Shown piece after piece: positions 5,769 to 13,358 of a DNA stretch of 13,752 nt. The notes beneath the pieces were generated by a model that searched no databases, was not told the origin of the DNA, and saw only the letters and a program-made list of their open reading frames with translations. The stretch covers positions 1 through 13,752 of the forward strand of contig DASSLY010000064.1 of assembly GCA_035689185.1 (NCBI GenBank), read 5' to 3'. Every line of letters begins with the position of its first letter. Position 1 is the first letter of the stretch. The translations under genes and the position numbers were made by a program. The DNA is from DASSLY01 sp035689185. GTDB taxonomy: Bacteria; Actinomycetota; Actinomycetes; Actinomycetales; Dermatophilaceae.

Positions 5769-6476
5769 GTGAGTTCCTCCGAACCAGAGGCATGCCTGCT
5801 CGTCGTCGAGGACGAGCCCAACATCCGCGAGTTGCTCGCGACCTCGCTGAAGTTCGCCGGGTTCGAGGTGCACACCGCCGGCGACGGTTCCACAGCGCTC
5901 CATCTGGCCAACGAGCACCAGCCCGACCTGGTCGTGCTCGACGTGATGCTGCCGGACATGGACGGCTTCACCGTCACCCGGAAACTGCGTTCGACCGGCA
6001 AGACCCTGCCGATAGTGTTCCTCACCGCGCGCGACTCATTGGAAGACAAGGTCAAGGGCCTGACCGTCGGCGGCGACGACTACGTGACCAAGCCGTTCAG
6101 TCTGGAGGAGGTCGTCGCCCGGATCCGGGCGGTCCTGCGCCGAACCCGGGGCGAGCGCGACGAATCCTCAGCTCTGCGCTACCACGACCTCGAGCTGGAC
6201 GAAGACTCCCACGAGGTGCGCCGCGGCGGCCGGGTCATCGACGTGTCGCCGACCGAGTTCAAGCTGCTGCGCTACCTCATGCTCAACGCCGGCCGGGTCC
6301 TGTCCAAGGCACAAATCCTGGACCACGTCTGGGATTACGACTTCCGCGGCGAGTCCGGCATCGTCGAGTCCTACATCTCCTACCTGCGGCGCAAGGTAGA
6401 CGCCGAGGACCCGCCGCTGATCCACACCAAGCGCGGGGTCGGCTACGTCTTGCGGTTGCCGCCCGGCTCGGTATGA
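5769..6476 (+). CDS. OmpR/PhoP-family response regulator
   Basis: The 235-residue product has a receiver domain (about 8-125) with acidic pocket E14/D15, phosphoacceptor D58 in VVLDVMLPDMDGF, switch residues T86 and Y105, and K108 in VTKPFSLEEVVARIRAVLRR. A winged-helix DNA-binding domain follows (about 140-230: LELDEDSHEVRRGGR, SPTEFKLLRYLMLNAGRVLS, SYLRRKVDAEDPPLIHTKRG). The phrase SLKFAGFEV and the ARDSLEDKVKGLTVGGDDYV block are close to mycobacterial PhoP, whereas the gene order with kinase and HtrA-type protease is that of mprAB-pepD. GTG 5769 was chosen because the receiver begins just after it and a -10 lies 7 bases upstream. The frame upstream is only repeat array. The stop overlaps the kinase start (ATGA). 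It is inferred to control an envelope-stress set that probably includes the protease. Confidence 0.93.
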   Translation: MSSSEPEACLLVVEDEPNIRELLATSLKFAGFEVHTAGDGSTALHLANEHQPDLVVLDVMLPDMDGFTVTRKLRSTGKTLPIVFLTARDSLEDKVKGLTVGGDDYVTKPFSLEEVVARIRAVLRRTRGERDESSALRYHDLELDEDSHEVRRGGRVIDVSPTEFKLLRYLMLNAGRVLSKAQILDHVWDYDFRGESGIVESYISYLRRKVDAEDPPLIHTKRGVGYVLRLPPGSV

Positions 6477-7990
6477 CGCCCGGCCCAGACGCCGCAGCCA
6501 CCGTCCGGCCCGACCGTCGTGGGATGCCACCTGCGCTGACCCGCCGGCTGGACCGGCTGCCGCTGCGGGTGCGGCTGGTAGCCGTCGTCCTGGTGCTGCT
6601 CTTCGTCGCGCTCACCCTCACCGGCACCGCGATGGTGCTGCTCACGCGGAAGTCGCTGACCGACGCCATCGACCACGACCTCGCGCTGGCGGCGGGCCCC
6701 GTCGCCCAGCAGCAGTTCAGCCAGTTCACCAACCGGTCCGGGGTGCCGACGAGCTACGCGTTGCGGGTGATGCTGGACAACGGGCGCGTGCTGAAGCCGT
6801 CGCCGGAGTCGGTCGGTGAGGCGCTGATGCACCCCGACATCCCCTGGTTGTCCCTCACCGACGAGCGGGTCGTCTCCCACGAGCCGTTCAACGTCGGCTC
6901 CAGCGACGGCAGCGGACGCTGGCGCGTGGTCGCCGGCGCCGCCGACGACGGCGGCTACACCTACGCCGTCGCCGCTCCCCTGTTCAACGCCGACCAGTCG
7001 GTCCGCGACCTGCGCGCCTGGGTGATCGGCATCGGGGCGCTCGTCCTGCTCGCAGGGGGGGTCGCCGGCTGGTATGCCGTGCGGCGCGCCTTCCGACCAC
7101 TCGCCGAGATCGAGGACACTGCCGCGACGATCGCCGCCGGTGACCTGTCGCGACGGGTGCCTGAACCGCCGTCCCAGGACGAGGTCAGCAGCCTGTCCCG
7201 CTCGCTGAACGGCATGCTCGCCCAGATCGAGCAATCATTCGCGGTCCGGGAAGCCTCGGAGGAGCGGATGCGCCAGTTCGTGGCCGACGCCTCGCACGAG
7301 CTGCGGACCCCGCTTGCCGCGGTCCGCGGCTACGCCGAGCTGTACCGCCAGGGCGCGGTGACCGAGCCGGAGGACGTGAAGGCCGCATTCCGCCGGATCG
7401 AGGACGAGGCGACCCGGATGGGCGGCATGGTGACCGACCTCCTGCTGCTCGCCCGTTTGGACCGGCAGCGTCCACTCCAGCTCGCGCCGGTGGACCTCAC
7501 CGTGCTGGCCGCGGACGCGGTGCAGGACGCCAAGGCCCTCGACCCCGCTCGGGAGGTCCGCCTGGTCCCGATCCGGGGCGCGCTGCAGCCGGTGGTGGTC
7601 GACGGCGACGAGGCGCAGCTGCGCCAGCTACTGACGAACCTGATCGGCAACGCGGTGAACCACACTCCCGCGGGCACCCCGGTCGAGCTCGCGGTGGGGC
7701 CGGGCGAGCAGGCCGGCCGGGTCCAGCTGCAGGTTCGCGACCACGGACCGGGGATCGACCCGGCAGAGGCCGGCAAGGTGTTCGAGCGGTTCTACCGCGC
7801 GGACCCCTCCCGTCGACGCGGCACCGGCGGTGGCACCGGCCTTGGCCTTGCCATCGTCGCCGCGATCGTGGCCTCCCACCGGGGCCGGGTCGGCCTGGCG
7901 CAGACCCCTGGGGGCGGAGCCACGTTCGTCGTCGACCTGCCCGCCACCGCCCGCACAGCCAACTCCCAGCCTGTGCCCAGCACTGTTTGA
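6473..7990 (+). CDS. sensor histidine kinase (HAMP-HisKA-HATPase)
   Basis: This is a 505-residue membrane kinase. TM1 is at about 34-57, an extracytoplasmic sensor domain of ~120 residues follows, TM2 is at about 182-204 and HAMP at 205-257. The phosphoacceptor H275 is in ASHELRTPLAAVRGYAELYR. The ATPase domain has the N box N389-x3-N393 (NLIGNAVNH), the G1 box D423-x-G-x-G, an FERFYRAD F-box, and the G2 box GGGTGLGLAI. All catalytic landmarks are present. ATG 6473 overlaps the regulator stop by ATGA, so the two are translationally coupled. The kinase should phosphorylate D58 of the upstream regulator. The signal is unknown; the neighbouring protease suggests envelope or protein-folding stress. 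A run of seven G at 7055-7061 lies inside TM2 coding sequence. Confidence 0.95.
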   Translation: MTPGPDAAATVRPDRRGMPPALTRRLDRLPLRVRLVAVVLVLLFVALTLTGTAMVLLTRKSLTDAIDHDLALAAGPVAQQQFSQFTNRSGVPTSYALRVMLDNGRVLKPSPESVGEALMHPDIPWLSLTDERVVSHEPFNVGSSDGSGRWRVVAGAADDGGYTYAVAAPLFNADQSVRDLRAWVIGIGALVLLAGGVAGWYAVRRAFRPLAEIEDTAATIAAGDLSRRVPEPPSQDEVSSLSRSLNGMLAQIEQSFAVREASEERMRQFVADASHELRTPLAAVRGYAELYRQGAVTEPEDVKAAFRRIEDEATRMGGMVTDLLLLARLDRQRPLQLAPVDLTVLAADAVQDAKALDPAREVRLVPIRGALQPVVVDGDEAQLRQLLTNLIGNAVNHTPAGTPVELAVGPGEQAGRVQLQVRDHGPGIDPAEAGKVFERFYRADPSRRRGTGGGTGLGLAIVAAIVASHRGRVGLAQTPGGGATFVVDLPATARTANSQPVPSTV

Positions 7991-8035
7991 CGCCGGCGCG
8001 ATGGGATAGCTCCTACCAAACGCAAGGAGCAGCCG

Positions 8036-9436
8036 ATGTCGCACGAGCACCCCTTCGGGCCGGGCCCTCAACCCGGTCCCGGAGGCCAGCCCACGCAGCC
8101 ACTCTGGTTCGGGGACACCCGCACCCAGCCCAGGCCCGACGTCGCGGCACAGCAGCCGGCCCCCCAAGCGGCACCGGTCGGCGGACCGACGGCGACCTAC
8201 CCGGCATACTCCTCCCCCCCCCAGCTCCCGGCTGAGCCGCGCCCGCCTGTGTCAACGCAGGCGGGCGTAGAGCCCGCTCAGCCGGCCAAACCTCGCCCCC
8301 GCCTGCTTGAGCTGACCGCGGTCGCGGCCCTCGCGGCAGTGCTGGCCAGCGGTGGCACCTACGCCCTCACCCGCGCCGACGACCCGGCCAGCGCCACCGG
8401 GACCACCGGCACCTCGGTCGCGACGAACGGGCAGACGACGTCGGCGCCCAAGGTGGTCCAGGCCGCGGCCAACGCGCCGGACTGGGCGGCAACTGCCGCG
8501 GCGGTGGCGCCGAGCGTGGTGGCGATCACGGTCGAGAGCGACCAGGGCAGCGGCCAGGGCTCGGGGGTGATCTTCGACAGCGCCGGCCACATCGTCACCA
8601 ACAACCACGTGGTCTCCGGCGCCGGCTCCGGCGCCGCGCTCACCGTCACCCTGAACGACTCCCGGAGTTACCCAGCCACGGTCGTCGGCACCGACCCCGC
8701 CACCGACTTGGCGGTGATCAAGCTGCGGACTGTCCCCAAGGACCTCAAGCCCATCTCCCTCGGCAACGACAACGACCTGTCCGTCGGCGACCCGGTCATG
8801 GCCGTGGGCAACCCGCTAGGCCTCGCCGGCACCGTGACCACCGGCATCGTGAGCGCGCTGAACCGGCCGGTGACCACGCAGGCGCAGGAGCAGCCGACCG
8901 ACCCGTTCGGCCGCCAGTCCGCAGCCGCCGACACGGTCGTGACCAACGCCGTGCAGACCAGCGCCGCGATCAACCCCGGGAACAGCGGGGGCGCCCTGGT
9001 CGACGCCAACGGGCTGCTGGTCGGCATCAACTCCTCGATCGCCCAGCTCGGCGGCACCGGCGGCCAGGGCGGCAACATCGGGATCGGCTTCGCCATCCCG
9101 GTGAACGAGGCCAAGTCCATCGCCGACCAGCTGATCAAGTCCGGCAAGGCCGAGCACGCCTTCCTCGGCGTCAGCTCCCAGGACGCGACGGTCAAGGACG
9201 GCGGAGCCTCCCGGGCCGCAGCCCAGCTCACCGCCGTCACCCCCGGGTCGGCCGCGGCCCAAGCCGGTCTCCAGGCCGGCGACTCGATCGTGGCCGTGGA
9301 CGGCGAGCCGATCGACGGGTCCCTCTCGCTCGTGGCCCAGATCCGGGAGCGGTCGGTCGGCACGCAGGCCAAGCTCACCGTCATCCGCGACGGCCAGCGG
9401 CAGGACGTTACTGTCACCCTGGGCCGTAAGGCATAG
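8036..9436 (+). CDS. membrane-anchored HtrA/PepD-type serine protease with PDZ domain
   Basis: The 466-residue product has a Pro-rich cytoplasmic tail (1-89), one membrane segment (about 90-112), a Ser/Thr/Ala linker, a trypsin-like domain (about 160-350) and a C-terminal PDZ domain (about 365-460). The catalytic triad is H191 (TNNHVV), D224 (TDLAVIK) and S317 (NPGNSGGAL). The PDZ domain has the expected FLGV loop and GLQAGDSIVAVDGEPI. It should act outside the membrane to degrade or refold damaged envelope proteins. ATG 8036 is preceded by AAGGAG with 6 bases spacing. It starts 45 bases after the kinase stop, as in mprAB-pepD of mycobacteria, so it is either in the operon or controlled by the same regulator. 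A run of nine C at 8214-8222 sits in the Pro-rich part; slippage there would remove the membrane and protease parts. Confidence 0.95.
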   Translation: MSHEHPFGPGPQPGPGGQPTQPLWFGDTRTQPRPDVAAQQPAPQAAPVGGPTATYPAYSSPPQLPAEPRPPVSTQAGVEPAQPAKPRPRLLELTAVAALAAVLASGGTYALTRADDPASATGTTGTSVATNGQTTSAPKVVQAAANAPDWAATAAAVAPSVVAITVESDQGSGQGSGVIFDSAGHIVTNNHVVSGAGSGAALTVTLNDSRSYPATVVGTDPATDLAVIKLRTVPKDLKPISLGNDNDLSVGDPVMAVGNPLGLAGTVTTGIVSALNRPVTTQAQEQPTDPFGRQSAAADTVVTNAVQTSAAINPGNSGGALVDANGLLVGINSSIAQLGGTGGQGGNIGIGFAIPVNEAKSIADQLIKSGKAEHAFLGVSSQDATVKDGGASRAAAQLTAVTPGSAAAQAGLQAGDSIVAVDGEPIDGSLSLVAQIRERSVGTQAKLTVIRDGQRQDVTVTLGRKA

Positions 9437-9437
9437 C

Positions 9438-9453
9438 CGGCCGGATCCGGCCG
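9438..9453 (+). terminator. 16-bp perfect palindrome after the protease gene
   Basis: CGGCCGGATCCGGCCG begins two bases after the protease stop codon. As RNA it could form a strong short stem, though it has no separate loop and no T-tract. Terminator function is inferred from position. Confidence 0.4.
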
Positions 9454-9480
9454 CACTACCGGGCGGGCCCCGTTCCGGGC

Positions 9481-9486
9481 TACGAT
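9481..9486 (+). promoter_or_regulatory. -10 element of the HelD gene
   Basis: TACGAT fits TANNNT. A start near 9493 would give a leader of about 39 bases containing the purine-rich GGAAAGGGG, 8 bases before ATG 9532. Confidence 0.45.
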
Positions 9487-9531
9487 GCGCAGCTCCCACG
9501 CCGCGCATCACCCTGGAAAGGGGCCCCTGCC

Positions 9532-11631
9532 ATGTCCGCCTCCGGTGAGCCGGCCGGTGAGCCCGGAGCCGCGTCCGCCGCTGAGCCGGCCGGTGAGCCC
9601 GCCGGTGCGCGCGGCGGCGGCGACGAGTTGCGCCGCGAGCGGCAGCACCTGCGCCACGCCCGGCAGCAGCTGGCCCGGATGCGAGCGCAGACCCTGTCGC
9701 TTGAGGCCCACAGCGGCGACCGGATTTCTGGTGAGTTCCTCGCTGCAACCCTTCACCGCCGGGCGCAGTCCCTGGTCGACGATCCGGCGTCGGCGCTGTT
9801 CTTCGGCCGGATCGACATGCGCCGTATGCCGGGTGGTCCGGAGCGGTTCTACGTCGGCCGCCGGCACATCGCCGACGAGTCCGGCGACCCGGTGGTCCTC
9901 GACTGGCGCGCGGAGGTGTCCACCGCCTTCTACCGCGCCTCCCGGTCCGAGCCGATGGGGGTGCTGCTGCGCCGCAGGTTCGGGGTGGACCGCGGCCAGC
10001 TGACCGCATACGAGAACGAGCACCTGCTCGACCGGGACGAGGTCGAGCGGCGCAGCGACATCCTGGCCGCCGAGATCGAACGGCCACGGGTCGGACCGAT
10101 GCGCGACATCGTGGCCACCATCCAGCCCGAGCAGGACCTCATCGTCCGAGCCGACGCGTCCACCACGATCTGCGTGCAAGGGGCGCCGGGCACCGGCAAG
10201 ACCGCGGTGGGGCTGCACCGGGCCGCGTGGCTGCTGTACGCCTACCGCGACCGGCTGGCTCGCAGCGGGGTGCTCGTCGTCGGGCCGAACCGGGCGTTCC
10301 TGGACCATGTCGGCGCCGTGCTTCCGGCGCTCGGTGAGCTGCAGGTGCGGCACACGACGGTCGCGGAACTGGTTGCCGCCGTGCCCGTCCGCGCCGTCGA
10401 CGACACCGGCACCGCCGTACTCAAGGGCGACCCGCGGATGGCCGAGGTGCTCCGCCGGGCCGTGTGGTCCTCGGTGCGCGCACCGGCAGATCCGCTGGTC
10501 GTGCCCCGAGGCGCGCGGAGGTGGCGGCTGCCCGCATACCAGGTCCGCGAGATCGTGGCCGAGCTCGCCGGGCGGGGGGTGCGGTACGGGGCGGCCCGGG
10601 GGATGCTGCCGCAGCGGCTGGCTCACGCGGTCCTGCTGCAGATGGAGGCCGCCGGGGAGTCCACCGACGACCGGGTGCAGGACGCCGTGGCCCGCAGCGC
10701 ACCGGTCCGCTCGTATGTCGCGTCGGTCTGGCCGGCGCTCGACCCGACGACGGTGCTGTTCCGGCTGCTCGGGGACCACGAGTTCCTCGCGGCCTGCGCC
10801 GAGCAGGTGCTGACACCGCAGGAGCAGCAACGGCTTTGCTGGTCACGACCGCCCCGCAGCCGGGGCGCCGCACGGTGGTCCGCGCAGGACGCGGTGCTGC
10901 TGGACGAGCTGGCCGACCTGCTCGAGCGGACGCCCAGCCTGGGCCATGTCGTGCTGGACGAGGCACAAGACCTGTCCGCGATGCAGCTGCGTGCCGTGGG
11001 GCGGCGCTGCTCGACCGGTGCCGCGACCGTGCTCGGCGACATGGCCCAAGGCACGACCGCCTGGGCCACCGACTCCTGGGAGCGGTCGCTCTCCCACCTG
11101 GGCAAGGCGGGCAGCCACGTGGAGGTGTTGGACCGCGGCTTCCGGGTGCCCACCTGCGTCATCGAGTACGCGGCCCGGCTGTTGCCGCACATGGCACCGG
11201 GCTTGGGGCTGCCGGTGTCGGTGCGGGAGGACCCGGGACGGCTCGAGGTCCGCCGAACCGCGGCGGTGCTCGACGACATCGCCGAGGTGGTGCGGTCAGC
11301 GGCCGGTGAACCCGGTTCGGTGGGTGTCATCGCGGCCGATGCCGAGGCACCGGTCGTGTCAGCAAAGTTGTCGGCCAACGGGATCGGGCATGTGGTACTC
11401 GGCGCCGACCACGGCGACGACGCGGAGCACCCCCACCAGGTGCTGGTCGTGCCGGCCTCGGTCGCCAAGGGCCTGGAGTTCGACCGGGTCGTCGTCGTCG
11501 AGCCCGCCGCGATCGCCGCCGCCGAACCGGACGAGCGCACCGGCCTGCGCCGCCTCTACGTCGTGCTGACCCGGGCCGTCTCCGGGCTGACGGTGCTGCA
11601 CGCCCGGGACCTTCCGCCAGCCCTGAGCTGA
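9532..11631 (+). CDS. helD: HelD-family RNA polymerase-recycling ATPase
   Basis: The 699-residue UvrD/SF1-like ATPase starts with an Ala/Gly/Glu/Pro-rich tail (1-35). A basic coiled coil follows (about 36-66, LRRERQHLRHARQQLARMRA), as in HelD, which inserts such an arm into the RNA polymerase secondary channel. Next is the FFGRIDMRR ... FYVGRRHIAD ... VVLDWRAEVSTAFY block typical of HelD N-domains. Walker A is GAPGTGKT (217-224), Walker B is VLDEAQDLS (D476/E477), and motif VI is LYVVLTRA (675-682). The central part (about 300-460) is the variable clamp region. Known HelD proteins use ATP to strip stalled RNA polymerase from DNA; actinomycete HelR members also displace rifampicin. Length fits the actinobacterial class. 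It has its own promoter and no co-directional partner close by. Whether it is the rifampicin-resistance type cannot be read from the sequence. Confidence 0.88.
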   Translation: MSASGEPAGEPGAASAAEPAGEPAGARGGGDELRRERQHLRHARQQLARMRAQTLSLEAHSGDRISGEFLAATLHRRAQSLVDDPASALFFGRIDMRRMPGGPERFYVGRRHIADESGDPVVLDWRAEVSTAFYRASRSEPMGVLLRRRFGVDRGQLTAYENEHLLDRDEVERRSDILAAEIERPRVGPMRDIVATIQPEQDLIVRADASTTICVQGAPGTGKTAVGLHRAAWLLYAYRDRLARSGVLVVGPNRAFLDHVGAVLPALGELQVRHTTVAELVAAVPVRAVDDTGTAVLKGDPRMAEVLRRAVWSSVRAPADPLVVPRGARRWRLPAYQVREIVAELAGRGVRYGAARGMLPQRLAHAVLLQMEAAGESTDDRVQDAVARSAPVRSYVASVWPALDPTTVLFRLLGDHEFLAACAEQVLTPQEQQRLCWSRPPRSRGAARWSAQDAVLLDELADLLERTPSLGHVVLDEAQDLSAMQLRAVGRRCSTGAATVLGDMAQGTTAWATDSWERSLSHLGKAGSHVEVLDRGFRVPTCVIEYAARLLPHMAPGLGLPVSVREDPGRLEVRRTAAVLDDIAEVVRSAAGEPGSVGVIAADAEAPVVSAKLSANGIGHVVLGADHGDDAEHPHQVLVVPASVAKGLEFDRVVVVEPAAIAAAEPDERTGLRRLYVVLTRAVSGLTVLHARDLPPALS

Positions 11632-11727
11632 GCGCCACAGCCGCCACGGCGTTGTCCCGCGCCCCCGCCTCCCCGCCTTCCGACGCGAATCGATACGGTC
11701 CACGGCCGTTCTGCGCCCCAGAGCGTC

Positions 11728-11749
11728 CCCGGTCCGATCGGCGACCGGG
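11728..11749 (+). terminator. 7-bp GC stem-loop between HelD and the HD-domain gene
   Basis: CCCGGTC and GACCGGG flank an 8-base loop, 97 bases after the HelD stop. It is stable but lacks a T-tract. The 182-bp gap (11632-11813) otherwise holds only the -10 at 11802. Confidence 0.35.
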
Positions 11750-11801
11750 CCAACCCTGCGCGCCAAGCGGGCGCTCCCGGGCCGACGCGAGGGCGGCCTG
11801 C

Positions 11802-11807
11802 GACACT
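11802..11807 (+). promoter_or_regulatory. -10 element of a probable leaderless HD-domain gene
   Basis: GACACT stands 6 bases before ATG 11814 and no Shine-Dalgarno is present, the same geometry as at the DUF1697 gene. Confidence 0.4.
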
Positions 11808-11813
11808 AACGGG

Positions 11814-12467
11814 ATGCCGGCGCTGATCACCTCATGGGGGCTCGACCTCGCCGACCTGGCGCCAGATGCCCCCAGCGACACGGTCGAGCTGGTCGGCACC
11901 GACCTGTTGCGCCGGTGGGATGAGCCGCAGCGGTGCTACCACACGACGACCCACCTGGTGGAGATGTTCTGGGCGTTGGAGGAGCTGGAGACAGCCGGCG
12001 AGCTGGATGCCCGAGACGCCTCGCTGGCTAGGGTCGCGGCGTGGTTCCACGACGCGGTGTACGAACCAACAGCAGCGCCAGGGGACAACGAGGCTGCCAG
12101 CGCCGAGCTGGCCGCCACCACCTTGCCCGCGTTGTCGGTTGAACCCCAGGACTGCGCCGCCGTGGTGCGCCTGGTCCACCTCTCCATCCAGCATGAGTCA
12201 CCAGCCCGGACCGGCCTGGACGCGGCCTTCCAGGACGCGGACCTGTGGATCCTCGGCGCACCACCGGACCGCTTCGACGCCTACTGCCGCGAGGTCCGTC
12301 AGGAGTACGCCCATGTCCCCGACGAGGCCTACCGGCGGGGTCGTGTCGGGGTGCTCAGCCCGCTGGTCCAGCGGGAGTCGGTCTACTGCACCGAGCACGC
12401 GCGCCAGCGTTGGCAGCCAGCCGCGCGCGCCAACCTGGCCCGCGAAATCGCCCGGCTGCGTGGCTAG
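11814..12467 (+). CDS. HD-superfamily metal-dependent phosphohydrolase
   Basis: The 217-residue protein fits the COG4339 type of predicted HD phosphohydrolases. Candidate metal ligands are H43 and H47 in CYHTTTHLVEM, H79-D80 in AAWFHDAVYEP, and later acidic residues D141/D143 (QDADLWILG). HLSIQH (H122) follows the central helix. The family order YH...HL, FHDxVY, DNE and DADL is kept and the length is usual. The substrate is unknown; nucleotides or phosphorylated small molecules are plausible. The frame stays open upstream to about 11652, but that part is Arg/Pro-rich and not conserved, while ATG 11814 follows a -10 by 6 bases. The stop (TAG) directly abuts the stop of the Nudix gene on the other strand. 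Confidence 0.85.
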   Translation: MPALITSWGLDLADLAPDAPSDTVELVGTDLLRRWDEPQRCYHTTTHLVEMFWALEELETAGELDARDASLARVAAWFHDAVYEPTAAPGDNEAASAELAATTLPALSVEPQDCAAVVRLVHLSIQHESPARTGLDAAFQDADLWILGAPPDRFDAYCREVRQEYAHVPDEAYRRGRVGVLSPLVQRESVYCTEHARQRWQPAARANLAREIARLRG

Positions 12468-13250
12468 TCAGCCCCAGGGGTCGGACTGCGCGAGCAACGG
12501 CCACCAGAACACGCCGCGGCAACGACGTTCCGCCTCGTCGGGAGTGACCCACTCGGCCGCGTCGACGTCGGCCAGCCCCGGCGCGACCGGCGGACGGACG
12601 CTGGGCAGCCCGGTAGCGAACACGGCCACGTAGCTGCGCTGCCGGCCCCACCGTCCGTATGCCGCGTCCGCTCGGCGGTCGAAGACGACGCGCTCGTAAC
12701 CGCAGGGGCGCAGCGTCCGCTCGGACAGGAGAAGTCCGCTCTCCTCCCAGACCTCCCGCACCGCGCACTCCCGCACCGTCTCACCCGGCTCCCGTCCGCC
12801 GGCCGGAGCGCCCCAGAGGTCTCGAACCACGCTGTGCACCAACAGGATCGACCCTTCCCGGTCGCGCACGAACACGGCCGCGGCCGAGGTCTCCAGCGCC
12901 GGTGTCTCCAGCCGCGACGCAACCACGTGCAGCGTGTGCGGCAGGGTCTCCGGCCGCAGCACGTTGCGGTAGGTCGCGAGTGGTCGCTCCCCCTTGCGCT
13001 TGGCGAACCGCAGCCCGCTGGCACGCAGCCGCCGGACCAGCTCGTGCCCGTCGACTGGCTGAGCGCCGGCGGCGACCAGCGCGGCATACCGCTCCTCGGG
13101 CACGTCGTAGTGGTCCCCCTCGAACCCGCGGCGAGGGACGCCGGCGGCAGCCGCGAACTCGTGCAGTTCCTCATACGAGGTGTCGCTGATGAGGTGGGAC
13201 CACAGCCGGCCGTGGGCCGGCCACCGCGGCGGGTCGATCCAGATCGCCAC
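12468..13250 (-). CDS. DUF4031-Nudix hydrolase fusion
   Basis: The 260-residue protein has two domains. Residues 1-85 are DUF4031 (AIWIDPPRWPAHGRLWSHL, SDTSYEELHEFA, GVPRRGFEGDHYDVP), a small domain of unknown function common in actinomycetes. Residues 120-255 are a Nudix fold with a complete Nudix box at 151-173: G151, E157, then REVWEESGL from R165 with E166, E169, E170 and G172. Nudix enzymes hydrolyse nucleoside diphosphates linked to another moiety; the substrate here is unknown. GTG 13250 was chosen over GTG 13256 because AGGAGG lies 5 bases before it and overlaps the other candidate. The C-terminus ends next to the HD phosphohydrolase stop, and both are candidate nucleotide-hydrolysing enzymes. 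Confidence 0.9.
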   Translation of the reverse strand: MAIWIDPPRWPAHGRLWSHLISDTSYEELHEFAAAAGVPRRGFEGDHYDVPEERYAALVAAGAQPVDGHELVRRLRASGLRFAKRKGERPLATYRNVLRPETLPHTLHVVASRLETPALETSAAAVFVRDREGSILLVHSVVRDLWGAPAGGREPGETVRECAVREVWEESGLLLSERTLRPCGYERVVFDRRADAAYGRWGRQRSYVAVFATGLPSVRPPVAPGLADVDAAEWVTPDEAERRCRGVFWWPLLAQSDPWG

Positions 13251-13255
13251 GACCA

Positions 13256-13261
13256 CCTCCT
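13256..13261 (-). promoter_or_regulatory. Shine-Dalgarno that fixes the Nudix start
   Basis: A perfect AGGAGG on the minus strand ends 5 bases before GTG 13250. Its last G is the first base of the alternative GTG at 13256, which rules out that start for ribosome binding. Confidence 0.7.
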
Positions 13262-13268
13262 GCGGCCG

Positions 13269-13274
13269 ACCCTA
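13269..13274 (-). promoter_or_regulatory. -10 element of the Nudix gene
   Basis: TAGGGT (minus strand) fits TANNNT and would start a transcript near 13262, giving a 12-base leader that contains the AGGAGG. It lies about 45 bp from the divergent WXG100 promoter. Confidence 0.45.
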
Positions 13275-13319
13275 ACCGGTGGCTGTGGACAACGTCGGCC
13301 GACCGAGGACGGCGGCTTC

Positions 13320-13325
13320 TAGAGT
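13320..13325 (+). promoter_or_regulatory. -10 element of the WXG100 gene
   Basis: TAGAGT fits TANNNT and would start a transcript near 13332. GGGAGG precedes ATG 13359 at usual distance. No clear -35 is seen. Confidence 0.45.
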
Positions 13326-13358
13326 GTTGCGGGTCGGGGGCGACACCAGGGAGGCAGC

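Noticed and set aside
9487..9531. Rifampicin-associated element upstream of HelD
   Set aside because: Only a short GGGGCCCC stretch is present. The inverted-repeat pattern expected for that element was not seen.
11652..11813. N-terminal extension of the HD-domain protein
   Set aside because: The added residues are Arg/Pro-rich and outside the conserved domain, while ATG 11814 has a -10 hexamer at the leaderless distance.
13251..13256. GTG 13256 as the start of the Nudix gene
   Set aside because: This codon overlaps the last base of AGGAGG, so the ribosome site cannot serve it. GTG 13250 is 5 bases downstream of the same site.
13284..13292. DnaA box (TTGTCCACA on the minus strand) between the Nudix and WXG100 promoters
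   Set aside because: It is a perfect match to the actinomycete DnaA box but single, with no box cluster, AT-rich stretch or dnaA/dnaN neighbours, so it is not an origin. A DnaA regulatory site cannot be excluded.
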